NCBI RefSeq assembly: GCF_947623445.1
Contig: NC_135243.1
Coordinates: 24,498,479 to 24,562,478 of the forward strand
Origin: Clavelina lepadiformis
Lineage: Eukaryota; Chordata; Ascidiacea; Aplousobranchia; Clavelinidae
Direction: 5' to 3'
DNA length: 64,000 nucleotides
Under the pieces are notes generated by a model. The model saw only the letters and a program-made list of their open reading frames with translations. It ran no database searches and was not told where the DNA came from. Each line of letters starts with the position of its first letter. The stretch's first letter is position 1. Position numbers and translations under genes: made by a program. Below are positions 22,941-35,033 of this stretch, piece by piece.

Positions 22941-25564
22941 ATGGCTCACGAAATCGATGCATCTGAATTCACTGGCAGAGACCTACTCAAGTCCTTTGAA
23001 GATGAAGTGGACGGAGATGAATGGGTGAAGGATAAAATTTTCACTTTTACCGGTATTCCTTTTCCAATCACAATTACAGCAAATCCAACTTACAAGCAGT
23101 CAGGCCAAATCAGCCAGCCAGGAAATGGGCTGCTTTGTATTGACAACGTCGCATCAACATGGTCGAAGTTTAACGATATTTTATCAGACACAGCTTTCAA
23201 TGCTCAGTATTTTAAGGGAGGTGATATTTTGCTAAATGTTTATCGTTGTTATTGTTGCCAGTTTCGTCACAAGGCTCCATTGAATCGAGTCCAGCTGAAG
23301 AAAATAAGGAGATTTCTGCTGCTGAAGTGGTAAGATTTCTATGTAATATAAAGTTGCAACGTTTCTCTTTGTGATGTCATAACCAAAGTGATTTTTTGAA
23401 ATGACGTATTTTATGCAGACACAATCTGAAGATAAACTTGTGGACAGTGACGTCACACTAGAAAACGACTTGCTTGAAAGAGATCAGATCGCATCTGACG
23501 CAGCTTCGGTGAAATCGACGCGAACATCGTCATCGAGCGATTCCAGCAGCGATTCGGACGACGAAGAAAGAGCGGACACCCCCCCACCTGTTCAGATTGC
23601 GGAGACGAAAACAATCCCTCCAGTGAAAGCGGAAAGTTCTCCGCCCACGCAAGCGGAGACAGTCGAAGAAGCAGGGAAAAGTTATCAGGCGGAAAGCGCA
23701 TCCGAATCCGACCAAGCGCCGTCTCCTGTTCCGCTAAACGAGATGCCGCCGGTGGGTTCAGAGGAAGCGGAGAAGAATTCTTCTTCAAAGGAGGAAGCGA
23801 AGCTGATGAAGAAAGTCCAAATAACTGGTGAGTTGAAAAATGTCCAAAGTTTCGCTGAAATACGTAATTGTAGATTTTTGTTCAAACCAACTACAACCCT
23901 GTGAGGAATTTATCAACAATCAGTTTCTTAAAACATTTGTCGAACCCACGATTGTTACCGCTGCACCTGCTCATTGATACGTCATGAAGTGCCGGTGACC
24001 TGGTGTAGGAAGCGTTGAACAAAACGGCGTAAACTTTTTGAAAGGTGCTTGCTTAAAATCTTTCATTTCATAAGATGAAGCGCCTTCTAGACCGACGGCG
24101 GCTCACCCGAAAAGCGCTCGATTCAGCGAAGTTCGCAAATCACAGAATTTGGAACCGGTCTCAAGCGAACTTCACGTTGTTCGATACAGGTATATGATTT
24201 AGTGTGTCGGAAGATTTGATTATGATTTTATACCATAGATATGATGATGATATATATGATATGATTTCATATGCCTAGATTTATTGATGTATTCTAGAAA
24301 GCTGATATGTGTATTTGCATAACCAACTGAACTCTGGGGTTGTCTTGGCAGGGGCAGACACTTGCCACAGGCCCGGCGCTTCGAAGAGCCTCACTCAAAA
24401 AACTTTTCTGTTTAAATCAGCCGAGAAACTTTATTTATTTTACGGTATTAATTCTCTTATTTATTGGGGTATTTACAAAATTTGGGACATTTTTTTAAAA
24501 CTTCCACAACATTCTGAAAAGCCTACATACAATTGTTGAACTACAGTTTGATTTTTTAACGACTCGCTTTAAAAATATTTAAAATGACTAACTTTCTACA
24601 ATCAACGTTTTTGAGGACTTCTCTAAAAATTGGGCACAGGCTCCGAGGCTGGTTAATCCGGCCCAGACTGGCCCGCTTTCTGGCCTTTTCAAACCACAGT
24701 AAACTCGCTATGGGCCAACTTTAGTAAGAGAATGAATTAAGTCGATGTTATTCTCGCGACTTAAAAGCTCATAGAACTGAAACACTGTAATATTTTCCTT
24801 GAAATTTTTGACTTATTTCATTTTTTGAAACATCCAGTTTTTTGGTTTCAGAAAAACACGTTCCGCTCCACCGCGTCCACGTGGTTTCCACGCGCAGAGT
24901 TCGAACCTGGTCTTCCTACATAAGGAGTGCGAGAGAATTGAAAGGAAGTTGGCTCAAACCGCCAAAGCCAACCTCGTGAAAAGACCCAAGATGTAAGATC
25001 GTATCGTGTTTGAAAGTATAAGTTTGAATTTGTAGTTATCTAAGTCTATTATGCTCCGTAAGACCGTAACTGTGATTCGCTTTTGTGAATCTGCTAAGCT
25101 GTTTAAGTTGGATCTCTTACACTTTTGCACTCCTACTCAAAGCTTGAATGGGAAGGAATTATGAGGTAATAGAAAAGAAAATATGACGTGATAACTCCTC
25201 GATCTTGACATGGGAATGCAGAAGTAAACGAGATCCTTTAAGTTAATCAAAAAGTTAGTTATTTGCAAGGTCGCAGAGGGTCAGATAATCTCACTTGTAT
25301 AGAATTTGTGTCTTTACTTTCATACTAACTGTATAGCCCGCTATTCAACTTCTCTCTTCCAGCACACCGTACAAACCGTTCACTTGGAACAGTCTCGCTC
25401 CTTATTACAACACAGACACGTTGAGATACGTCATACACATGCCCGTCAATGTGCGTCGTGGTTACAACACGAGACCGACTGCTTGTGGACTGGTTGATCC
25501 AGAGACATCTTGGAAAATGGACCAGTACGATAATGCTTTGTGCACAAGCCGTGCATATGTATAA
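22941..25564 (+). CDS. Chimeric protein: half of the small domain plus a Ser/Glu-rich linker and a basic C-terminus
   Basis: Six exons are 22941-23220, 23262-23329, 23419-23827, 24075-24189, 24852-24992 and 25363-25564 (404 aa, all phases consistent). The 5' leader and residues 1-90 copy the gene at 19347, including E-I-D-A-S-E-F-T-G-R-D-L-L-K-S-F. The domain is cut after N-A-Q-Y-F. Exon 3 encodes a long acidic Ser/Glu/Pro-rich region with a run of S/D at about residues 152-165. Exons 5-6 encode a basic Arg/Pro stretch and a Tyr-rich tail ending C-T-S-R-A-Y-V. I do not recognise the C-terminal part. Intron 1 is only 41 bp, and without splicing there the protein would end at 23333. The likely origin is capture of promoter and first exon by another gene. 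Confidence 0.6.
24340..24690 (-). mobile_element. Possible transposon fragment in intron 4 of the chimeric gene
   Basis: GC-rich stretches (GCCACAGGCCCGGCGCTTCG at about 24363 and GGTTAATCCGGCCCAGACTGG near 24650) stand out from the AT-rich intron. They resemble end regions of dispersed DNA transposons in reverse orientation. No clean inverted repeat or target duplication was found. Confidence 0.25.
25090..25260. repeat. Dispersed repeat, copy a
   Basis: It shares blocks with 57765-57930: ACTTTTGCACTC, then TGAATGGGAAGGA, TGAGGTAA and ATGACGT. The copies lie 32 kb apart in unrelated contexts, in intron 5 here and in an intergenic region there. Confidence 0.6.
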
Positions 25565-28130
25565 TTTGAACAGTATGATATTATTTGACCGGTTTATGCT
25601 CGATTATACAGGACTTAATGCTTTGGTTAAAGTTACGATTAAATTATTGACAGGATAAGGAATGAAGCGTTCTTTTGTTTGTCAAACATTTCTTATTTTT
25701 AATTTACAATAACTTTATAGCTACTGGCTTTTATATACAATCTACATTAATGACGTCAATCCTTGGATTCGCCGCAAAAAATGTTCAACATTTTTTTTAG
25801 TTGCGTCACTCCAATGACCCCTTCACGCCCGGAATTATTTCGACGTCATTACGTCAAACGAAGGTGACGTAGTTTTTACGTTGCAGACTCTCAGAGATTA
25901 TATACTTGCGTTCAATCTTTAAACTTTATATAAGTTTAAGTCGTGCAAAGACATTTATGGGATCGCGATGCCAAATATAAACCATATATGGCATCATACT
26001 ATCCATAAGCTCATCTTTTGTGACCACCAGGATGCCTTTGCAGTAATATAACCAATCTCTGTACCCGTGTGTAGGTTACGCTACTGTATACACTCCTCGA
26101 ATATAACGTTCGCACTTTTTAACGTAGGACACGTTCAGCGATGCCACGTCTGACGTCAGACAACAGTCTCATGATGCCCAAATTTCCCCGAGTGACGTCA
26201 GCATCGTATGGGTCTCCAGCAACCCAAGACGCAAATGGGTAAGATGGGTTCTCCTCTAACCCCAAAGGCAAGAATGACGTAAATAGTAGTTTTATGACGT
26301 CACCAACACTTTATGCGAAACAGACAAATTACCGTGTTTTTTACAAATTTTGAAAGTAAAGACATATTTAATGGTGACCCCGGGCTTAATGGATGGTTAG
26401 AACATGTCCGATAAACGGCTCATTACTTGTACTTGCGCGCGCGCTTTAGCACGGATCGATGGCTCTCGACGAAAGAGATTTATTACTTTATAAACCTTCA
26501 ATGTAGGTTCTAGCACCCTAAAACAGGAAAAATTGAGTAAATGTTTGCTTTTTTCCAGGAAACCGCGAACTGGCTCGCCGCCCATGAAGTAAATATTAAC
26601 AAGTTGTTGAATGTCTGTATATTTTAATTTTATCAAAGTTCCTACTCCTTTCCGTGCTTGGAGATTATTTATCGGGTTAGGTTTAAACGACGTAGTTTTT
26701 TATCCATTTGACTTCTCTTGTGTTCTTGTGTTTTTCATGGAAAATCTACTCGTTGGTTTAAAACAAACTTTCGTGGCTGATAATGTCAATTCGACTTTCG
26801 TCAACTGTTATGTCACTAAGCGTAGAACTAGTTTGTTTTTGTCAAACGTTTAATGTAACAATGCTGTTTGTAAATATCTTTAAAATTTATGAAGCATTAT
26901 TGCAAAATAAACCAATCTTTTCCAGGGATGCTTTACTAGCTTCTAATTTGGGTCTGCTGCTATCAAGCGTAAAATTTTAAGATTTAATGCGTCAGTAAAT
27001 TGATTTAGCTTATTTAATAGACACAATATATATAACTTATATTTAATTAAGAGTGTTCTTCACATGACATTTTTCAACCTTTTTTTATCACGTGCTTATT
27101 ATTACATCATAATTGAGCAGTATTGAAGCTTGGCAACCAGGTTGGTCAGAGCATTAAGCAGACATCGCATAAAGCGTCAAATTATAGAAAATACTGAAGC
27201 AGACAAGTCTAAACTCCAACTTGTAATCTACATTATGCCGCATTATCGCGCAATTACCGTCTGGTCTATTCGTCACCTTTTGAAAACACTTGTTTTTGTT
27301 TCTTTGTCCTACATTCAGTTGCACTTTAAACTTAAATGTACTAAGTAAGTGAGCGGGAGCCCAAATAGCCCCCTTTTGCAGGCTTTGTTTTCGTTTGTGG
27401 GACTTCGCTCCTCCCACGAACGTGCCTTCACTTGTTCTTCCCAACGCGCTTAAAGTCTCGCTCCAGCTGATGCATTCCATCAGTGGATGTCTCTGCTACC
27501 GTCTGGCGGATTTTAAAACGAACGAAAAAGGAAACTGACTATGCAGTGATTTGAATCTAGCCTGCCAGCCGTGATGTTTCGCTTCTAGATAAGAAGTAAT
27601 TATGAAATGCCAGGCAATATTCTGCCGCAAAACATATCTTAGTCATGGCGGAAATGTGAAGACGATCGGAGGAAATATGCAGAGATTACGTCATAGCTTC
27701 TTGTATTCTTCTAATGTATTGTTCTGTCATTTTGAGATCGGCATTCTAGAACGAGTCAACGTTATTTTGCGAAACAGCATAATTGCGACAAGAAATCTGT
27801 TTAAATTTTGTTTTTACTATAAATATCATGGTGTATGGTATGTAGGTATACAGTAATGTTCACGTTAAATCAGGTTTGATATAAAAACTAACTCACGACT
27901 CAGTAATTCAGTTGCCTTCGAAACTCGAGCTGTCAGATTATATCGCTGTAAATTCTTGGGCAGTTGACACAATGACCCGTTTATTTGAAATAAAGTGACG
28001 ATTTCATTTTATGGAACTTAGTACTTTCGTATTTAATTGGAGGTAGATTTAGATTAGAATGTAGATTAGGGTTCGGTTCAATTTACTGTGCTATGACATC
28101 TAGGTTAGGTGAATAAAACAGCTTCGAAGG
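25565..28130. other. Intergenic region before ADAM copy 3
   Basis: No firm gene is seen. At 26119-26275 both strands show short open frames with splice-like borders (see findings). TGGTGACCCCGGG at 26373 resembles a retroelement primer site but has no LTR beside it. About 27750-27860 corresponds to the flank before copy 2. Confidence 0.4.
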
Positions 28131-28749
28131 AATAGTTTTTTCCGGTGAAATAGTGACAGCCTTAGATGAACACGACATGCAGCATACGACATAGGTTACA
28201 TATGCGTAGGACTGCGAAGCTACTTTTGTTTTTAGAAAATCGAAAATCGTGGTTTGCTTTGTTTCTATTTGGAAACATTTTTTATCTAATTTTTACTTAT
28301 GAGTGTTCTTACAACAGAACCTTTCTATACACAGCATCTTGCGTAGAATAACGTTTGTATAAATATCTGCAACCAAAGAATGACTGAATCAATTCAGCTC
28401 GTTTGTTTCAGTCTCATCGCTTGTATTTTTCTACGATTGTCAGTACCGGTTGTTGGAGATCAGGAGTTTGAAGAAATTTTAAGTAAGTGTGAAAATAGAG
28501 ATTAGACATACACAAGTTACGATAAGAACCGAGACCTTGCTTCTTCGAGCAGCTACAATCAAGCAATAATCGAAAGGGATAAGCTTTATGTCATCTTTAA
28601 TTTCTAGACGAACGGAATTTGGATTCTTTGCCAAATTTTGAGCTGGTTGAAATCGAACAAAAGATAAACGACAAATGGTCAAGCAATTTGAAAACTCAGG
28701 TAATTTTATGTTTGTTAAAGTTTTCGTGAACATTTCTATTACTAGCAGG

Positions 28750-28954
28750 CAATGTTCCCTCTAATGTTGTGGTCCCTTGGACCACTGTGAGCAACATCAG
28801 ACGTGCCACGTGCGCACTGTGGCCATTATTATGCGTTTATTTTATTTTCAATTCAGGTTGGATTTTTTTCGTGTGCGCAGCACAGATTTTCTGTGCGCGG
28901 AGACCGTGTCAGCAGTGCGCATTTGCGCACGCGCGCAGCTTAGAGGGAACATTG
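28750..28954. mobile_element. Non-autonomous hAT-like element with perfect 8-bp target duplication
   Basis: The 205-bp element has perfect 15-bp inverted ends CAATGTTCCCTCTAA / TTAGAGGGAACATTG. It is flanked by CTAGCAGG at 28742-28749 and 28955-28962. Copy 2 has the empty site with a single CTAGCAGG at about 10925. The interior is GC-rich (many TGCGC words) and has no transposase. Confidence 0.92.
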
Positions 28955-30742
28955 CTAGCAGGGCTACTACCATGATGGTATAGTAGCTGAGCGATTGGAT
29001 TTATTTCCGTTATTCGGTAGACTAAAGGGCTTAGCTCGTAATGCTGCTAACTGGGTACGATATCGTGCATAAACGATATAAACGATTGTTATAAACGCTA
29101 CAATATGATATATCATGTAAAAGTACCAAAACGCAGGTAAGAATGGTGCAGTCTTTTGTACTACATAAGGAAGAGGTGAAAGTAGTTTTTTCTTTCTCTG
29201 GAAGAACGCTTTTTTCCCGCCGAAAATCATAAATATCGGCATAACAGAAGACTAAAACGTGCATGTTGTTTCCTGATGTACGATACCATTTCAGCCAATA
29301 AATTTAGTTTGCGCTTCTATAATGCTCTGCAGTTTGGACCCAGATTGGAAGTTTGCTGTTTTGGTTTGGTTTGTTTTTGGTGAAAAACTTCCAGTGGAAC
29401 AAGATTAAACAGCAACCATTATTTATACTTGCAACTTTTCCACTCTGGTTCAGGACTAGAGCGACGTAGTGACTGCATCATTGTAAAATAGCAAAGACCG
29501 ATACCTCGGCATTTTCTTCTACTCTGTTTCATTGCTTGTAGTAGCACAGTTTGTAAAAGGTCTTTTATATTTTTTATCCAATTTGTTAGACCCAGCCAGG
29601 CCTACACAAACACCAAGTTACATTTCGCGCTTCGGAAAAATATTTGTTCAGAGATCTTCAGCTAAATGTTGATGTGGTGGATAAGCATTTTTGCGTGACA
29701 GATCCAATTTCTGGGGATGTTGTATTTCCAAAGCCAGAGGTATTTTAGAAATCACCAATTTTTTAATAATAATAAATTTAAATTTAATCTACTTATAAAA
29801 AAATCTATCGTATGATTTTTAATTTTGTTTAAATGGTGATATGACAATGACAGGTAATAATAATATCTTTTAAATGTAGGACTTGAATTTTTGCCAATAT
29901 ACCGGTTATGCCATTCATGAAAACAATGATGTCAGCAAAGCCATCGTTCGTACTGAACCTTTTAGGTATGGAATTCATCATCATTTGAGTGTATTGCTTG
30001 TCGCATTAAACTGCTCATCAATTTTACTCATATAAAGGATTTCACAGAGAGGTTTCTTGAAAACCGCTAATACCAGTTTTTCTATTGGGTTAAAATTTTA
30101 ATTTGTGAAATTAATGATGGTTTCAAGATGTCTATGTACACATGCAGAGCTGACATTTTTCTGGATAGTGATATTGCTTTAATCCGGCCGATTCTTTACG
30201 ACGATGGAACTCTTGGACACGTCCACTTCAAGCTTTCAGATTTGAAGATGCCAGAAGGTGTCTGTGGAACCGACTCGTTGACCAACATCATTGGAAATGA
30301 AAAGTTAAATTTTGGGATCAACACAGGTGTGAAATGTTTCCGTGATTTGATTCAAACGTACATACTATAATCACATATACGATGTCTCTTGTGATTAATG
30401 TTTTGTAGCAGAATTAAGTTTTTGTTAATCAGATTTTGATGGAATGGAGAGTGTTGGAAGAAAAAGGCGAGATACTTCATCACAAACCCGATACATTCAT
30501 CTGCAATTTGTGTTTGCCCAAAACTTTGTAAGTTTTCACGCATTTTTGTCGAAGTCTTATTACAAACATTTTATCAGCGAACGCAGTGTTTGGGTTTGCA
30601 ATGTTTGTGAACACATGATTCGGTGGTGTTTGAAACCCGTGTTATGATTATGAACTTGTTACAATTTTTCGATCCCTACCCTGTGGCAAAACTCAGTTCA
30701 TCAGCTCACAAAGTGATGAGGGTTTTGCTGTTTATGCGGAGT

Positions 30743-31001
30743 TAGTGATGGTAGTGATGGTAACCTTAGTGATGGTAGTGATGGTAACCTTAGTGATGGT
30801 AGTGATGGTAACCTTAGTGATGGTAGTGATGGTAACCTTAGTGATGGTAGTGATGGTAACCTTAGTGATGGTAGTGATGGTAACCTTAGTGATGGTAGTG
30901 ATGGTAACCTTAGTGATGGTAGTGATGGTAACCTTAGTGATGGTAGTGATGGTAACCTTAGTGATGGTAGTGATGGTAACCTTAGTGATGGTAGTGATGG
31001 T
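30743..31001. repeat. 24-bp minisatellite in intron 6 of ADAM copy 3
   Basis: AGTGATGGTAGTGATGGTAA plus CCTT is repeated about 10-11 times almost without change. Copy 2 has a single AATGATGGTAAGG at the same place (about 12838), so the expansion is recent. The Met/Val-rich ORF it produces is not a gene. Confidence 0.95.
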
Positions 31002-32830
31002 ACTTACCGACCCAAATCAGCAAAGTTTGCGCCATCAGCGTATGATGAAGTTTTTTTATACAAGCAATTGTTTCCGTTTTAACTTGAAACGTTTTTAACA
31101 TGAACAGTTGTATTGAATATTTTTCACTGAAACTGTAAATTGACCGAAAGCAAACTCTAAAATTGTTTGTTATTTTTTCGTATGTTACAGAATTTCCTTC
31201 CAGATGCATCCGTTTTGAACGCGGTCTTTTATTTTGCGAACTACATGGACACCTTATTTCAACCATTGGGCATTCGTACGGTTGTCAGCAACGTTGAGAA
31301 CTGGAAATCGGGAGATCAAATCTTTGTCAACGAAGAAGATCTTTTACAGGTCTGTGCTATCATATTCCATAAACTTGCTTTTAGCAAAGTTGTTCCTAGG
31401 AACCGGATGTCCGTCTGTCCGTCCGTCCGTCCGTCCCTGGATTTGTTTCAGAGGGCCGGAGAGCAAGATCGTTTGTTTCATGGGCACTGGAAAGTTTTTT
31501 GAATGTTTTTTAAAATAACAGTAATTTAACAATTAAAGTTTATTTAATTAACTGTAATTTGACTTTGTCGTTATGTCAAATGTTGCTGTGCACCTCACTA
31601 CACTGCATTTGTGTCACTGTAGTTTGTTACAGTTCAGTAATATCATTTTCCATAATAGTTTTAAAAGAATCAAGACTTAAAAGATAAATAAATCTTTTGC
31701 AGACGTTTGTGGACATGACTCGCTACAGATCGATTCGTGTCGCCGTTGACCCTCCCACGTCGCCTTGGGTACAATCCGACCACACCATTTACCTTCGTCA
31801 GGGAGGGTTGGGTCTTTTGCGGGAATTAAACTCAACGAACGTTCTCGGGATAGCCCACATTGCTGCAATGTGTCAACCAGAGTCCATTACCTATTCCTCA
31901 GTGAGTTTCATCTTATCCCGTGAGCCTTGCTCTCATATCACGAACTTCGTTTGTTACTGTTAATTAGTTGGCGATGTCGTTGTGGAAAATATACTTTAAT
32001 AAACTTTTATTTTTGAAATTTATACTTCAAAAGTTTCACATTTTTTGAACTTGCAGATTTATACATTGAACAACAGTCTTGCTTTCACCCCTCAAGTTTT
32101 AACCCACGAAGTTGGCCACAGTCTCGGCCTACGTCACGATGATAATGACCCCAATCAACCTCAACCTGGTCCATGTTTATGTGAAGAAGGGGACAGGGAC
32201 TGCATCATGTCTGCAAGGCTTCGGTGAGTCTTAACGTTCAGTTAAGCGCAAGCTTTGAAATAGAAACTGAATCAGCGCTGTGACATCGAGACTAAGTTGC
32301 TTTGTTTTTTATTCACTAAAATCATTGGAGATTTTATTAGAAATCTATTTTGTATTCAGGAGCGATCGTCCGTTTCCTACAGAGTGGTCCAATTGCAGCA
32401 TCAAGCAACTTAAAGTTGAACTTGAACTATCGACCGGGCGTTGCCTCCTCGATAAGCCGGAGATTGCGTCATTGATCCCTCGCTCGTCGTGTGGGAATAA
32501 GATTGTGGAAGTGGGAGAGGAATGTGACTGCGGTACGGTGCTGGAATGTACAAGGTACGTCTTTAATGTTTTTTCTAGTTTCTCGTTTATGGACTGAACT
32601 GTTATTTTTTTCTTACAATTCAGTTTTATATAGAGGTTAAGTTACAAAGCTTTTAATAAAATCATACAAATGCAAAGATTGAAATTAGTTGCTTCTCGTT
32701 GTATTTTTTCGAGTCGATGAATATGTTTGATGATAATTAATTAATACAAGACCAACATTTTAGCAAAACAAAGAGTTTAAAACATTAAATTTTTTGTTTT
32801 CTTGTGGAAACACTTAGTCGATGTTGCAAC

Positions 32831-32896
32831 TAGGCAACTTGTTTGCTTTGGGATTTCGCGGAGTGCGATTCGGAGGCGTGCTGTCTCTCGCATTAG
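32831..32896 (+). other. Two in-frame TAG codons in the disintegrin exon of copy 3
   Basis: TAG 32831-32833 stands where copies 1 and 2 have CCG (Pro, in C-C-N-P-A-T). TAG 32894-32896 stands where they have AAG (Lys, in L-S-H-K-C). The exon length (166) and splice sites are unchanged. Confidence 0.88.
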
Positions 32897-35033
32897 TGCA
32901 AGGTTGCCCCGCCCGGTACTCAATGCAGGGAATCTCGTGGTGATTGCGATCTGCCGGAATACTGCGATGGACAGAACAAATCTGTGAGTTGAAAAGCTGC
33001 CACAAAATTAAAATTGTCCGGAATCTACTTTACTTTAATAACTCTAATTTTGTAGTTTTTAAAACATATGTTAAATAGAAATCGTTTTGCTTAAATTTCA
33101 TTTTCTAAGTTAGAAATTATTGGATGTAAATTCTTAAACAAACTATTTAAGCTTTGAAATTTAATAATTTAGGTCTTTGCTTAAATTGAGAAAGGAAGTA
33201 GCAAGAAATATGAAAGTGACCAACAACTTTTACATTTTTTCAGTGCCCACCGAACCGCTTGGTAGAAGATGGTGGACTTTGCAATAACGGGAATAATCGG
33301 TGCAGTGGCGGGATCTGTATTAGCCGTGATCGAATGTGCCAGTTATCGTATGGTCCAGGTTGATGAAAAAATTTCAATCATTTGTTTTTCATTTAAAACA
33401 TTTCTAACTGCAATATCGAGTTAAAGCTTCAATGATGTCTTCAAGCTGTTCAGTTGTTCTCAATATACTGAGAATTGAATAATACTAACAACAAAATCTT
33501 GTTCAAGATTCAAGCTACGCTCATTACTGCGATGTTTTCAACACACTGGGAATTGCTTCTGGCAACTGTGGGGTCAATTTTACTTCAACAATCTCACCGT
33601 ATATTGCTTGCACATTGAGGTGGGATTTTATGACATTCTCACCTGTTTCTTGTTGTTGGATGATTACAAAGTGTTGTAAGGATCAAATGGTTCCATTAAC
33701 TTATTGTGTGCATGCAAATATATCACATGTATGCTAACAGTTAAGAACTTGGTTGGAAATCAGTATATTAAGTTTTTCTTTATGTCAATTGTACGTTTCT
33801 TTTTGCTGCAGCAATATTGAATGTGGTAAATTCTACTGCGTCAACCCTTCGTTCATACGAAGTCCTATTGATCGTGATTTGTTTTACCTAACTCCTGCAA
33901 CAAACGAAATTTGTGTGGTCCAAGTGCGTGGCCCAGATATAGGATTTCTCGACACAACCTACATCAGCGAATGGATGGGTTGTGCTGATAATTCAAAGGT
34001 AACTTTCTGCTTGTGACTATTTTAGATGTCAATCTTTTTACAGCTTCACACAATCGGATGTTTTATGACATGTTCGATATCGGATGTAACTTGCTACATT
34101 TCGAGAATCATATCATACTGACAAAAATGTGTCATATCACAACGCTGATAATCATGAGTTGGAGTGCTTTCAAATCGAAGTTGTTGAACACCAATCCAAA
34201 ACAACATGTGATAACTTGCATGGTCGCTTACAAAGCAGACAACTTTATGACGCAATACTGCTCATTGGCCACATACTTTGTGGATGATGTAATGAATTTG
34301 TAGTTTGTGACCAGTTTAATGTTTGAAAACTTGCCTAACTTTCCAGATGTGCCATTTGACAGATTCTGTTGTTTCACTTCACATCATGTTACCCCATGTC
34401 GCTTATTTAAAAAAGATAAACATGCTACAACTGTACCGAGCAATCACTTGTACTGTAGGGCTCCATGACAAAAATAGATTAAAGGCACCGGTACATAAAA
34501 TTGGAAGCAGAATATTACTTGGTTGTATTTATGTTTTGCCAGGTGTGCAGGAATGCTGCTTGTGTTGATTTCACGTCAACTTGCCCAAACAACTGCAGAG
34601 GAAATGGGGTAAGTTGCAGCTGATTAACTTTGTACTTGTATTACCACAAGTGACGTCACTTTGCTGAAAATAAACATCACCTGCTAGTAAATTCCTATCA
34701 TTGGTGTCGTATTCCGTGGTGGCACAGTAACACAAGAATTATAGTTAACACAATAATTTACAATATATTATTGAAAATTGAAAATTTTATTTGTACAGTA
34801 ACGATAAATTAATAATAATTCAGTCGTTAGTTGATCATTTACAGGTTTAAGGTTATGGGCAATGTGGTTGCTGCACAGACTTGAAACATTAAGTCGTACG
34901 TTAACCTTTTAACACTAATCTTTCATAGATCTGCAACGACAACGGAAACTGTCACTGCTCTGATGGCTTTGCTCCTCCAGACTGCTCCGCTCCTGGTGGT
35001 GGGGGAAGCGTTGATAGCGGGCCACTCTCCTGA

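Larger units (their letters stand above)
28380..35033 (+). pseudogene. Secreted ADAM-type metalloprotease/disintegrin gene, copy 3, with two TAGs in the disintegrin exon
   Basis: Sixteen exons are 28380-28482, 28608-28699, 29590-29739, 29880-29965, 30148-30326, 30433-30527, 31191-31349, 31703-31900, 32057-32223, 32360-32554, 32818-32983, 33244-33358, 33508-33619, 33812-33998, 34543-34608 and 34929-35033. They match copy 2 exon for exon; exon 1 is 6 bp shorter. It has a signal peptide, a prodomain, the RKRR furin site, and a complete zinc site H-E-V-G-H-S-L-G-L-R-H-D (Glu codon 32108-32110). RGD is at 32936-32944. TAG stops at 32831-32833 and 32894-32896 would end translation inside the disintegrin domain. 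The product could still be a secreted, catalytically intact protease with a stub of disintegrin. Without the stops the frame runs 724 residues to GPLS-stop. Confidence 0.85.

Noticed and set aside
26373-26388. TGGTGACCCCGGG, a retroelement primer-site-like word
   Set aside because: No LTR-like sequence or second terminal copy is beside it.
30745-31098. 117-codon Met/Val-rich ORF
   Set aside because: It is a translation of the 24-bp minisatellite in an intron.
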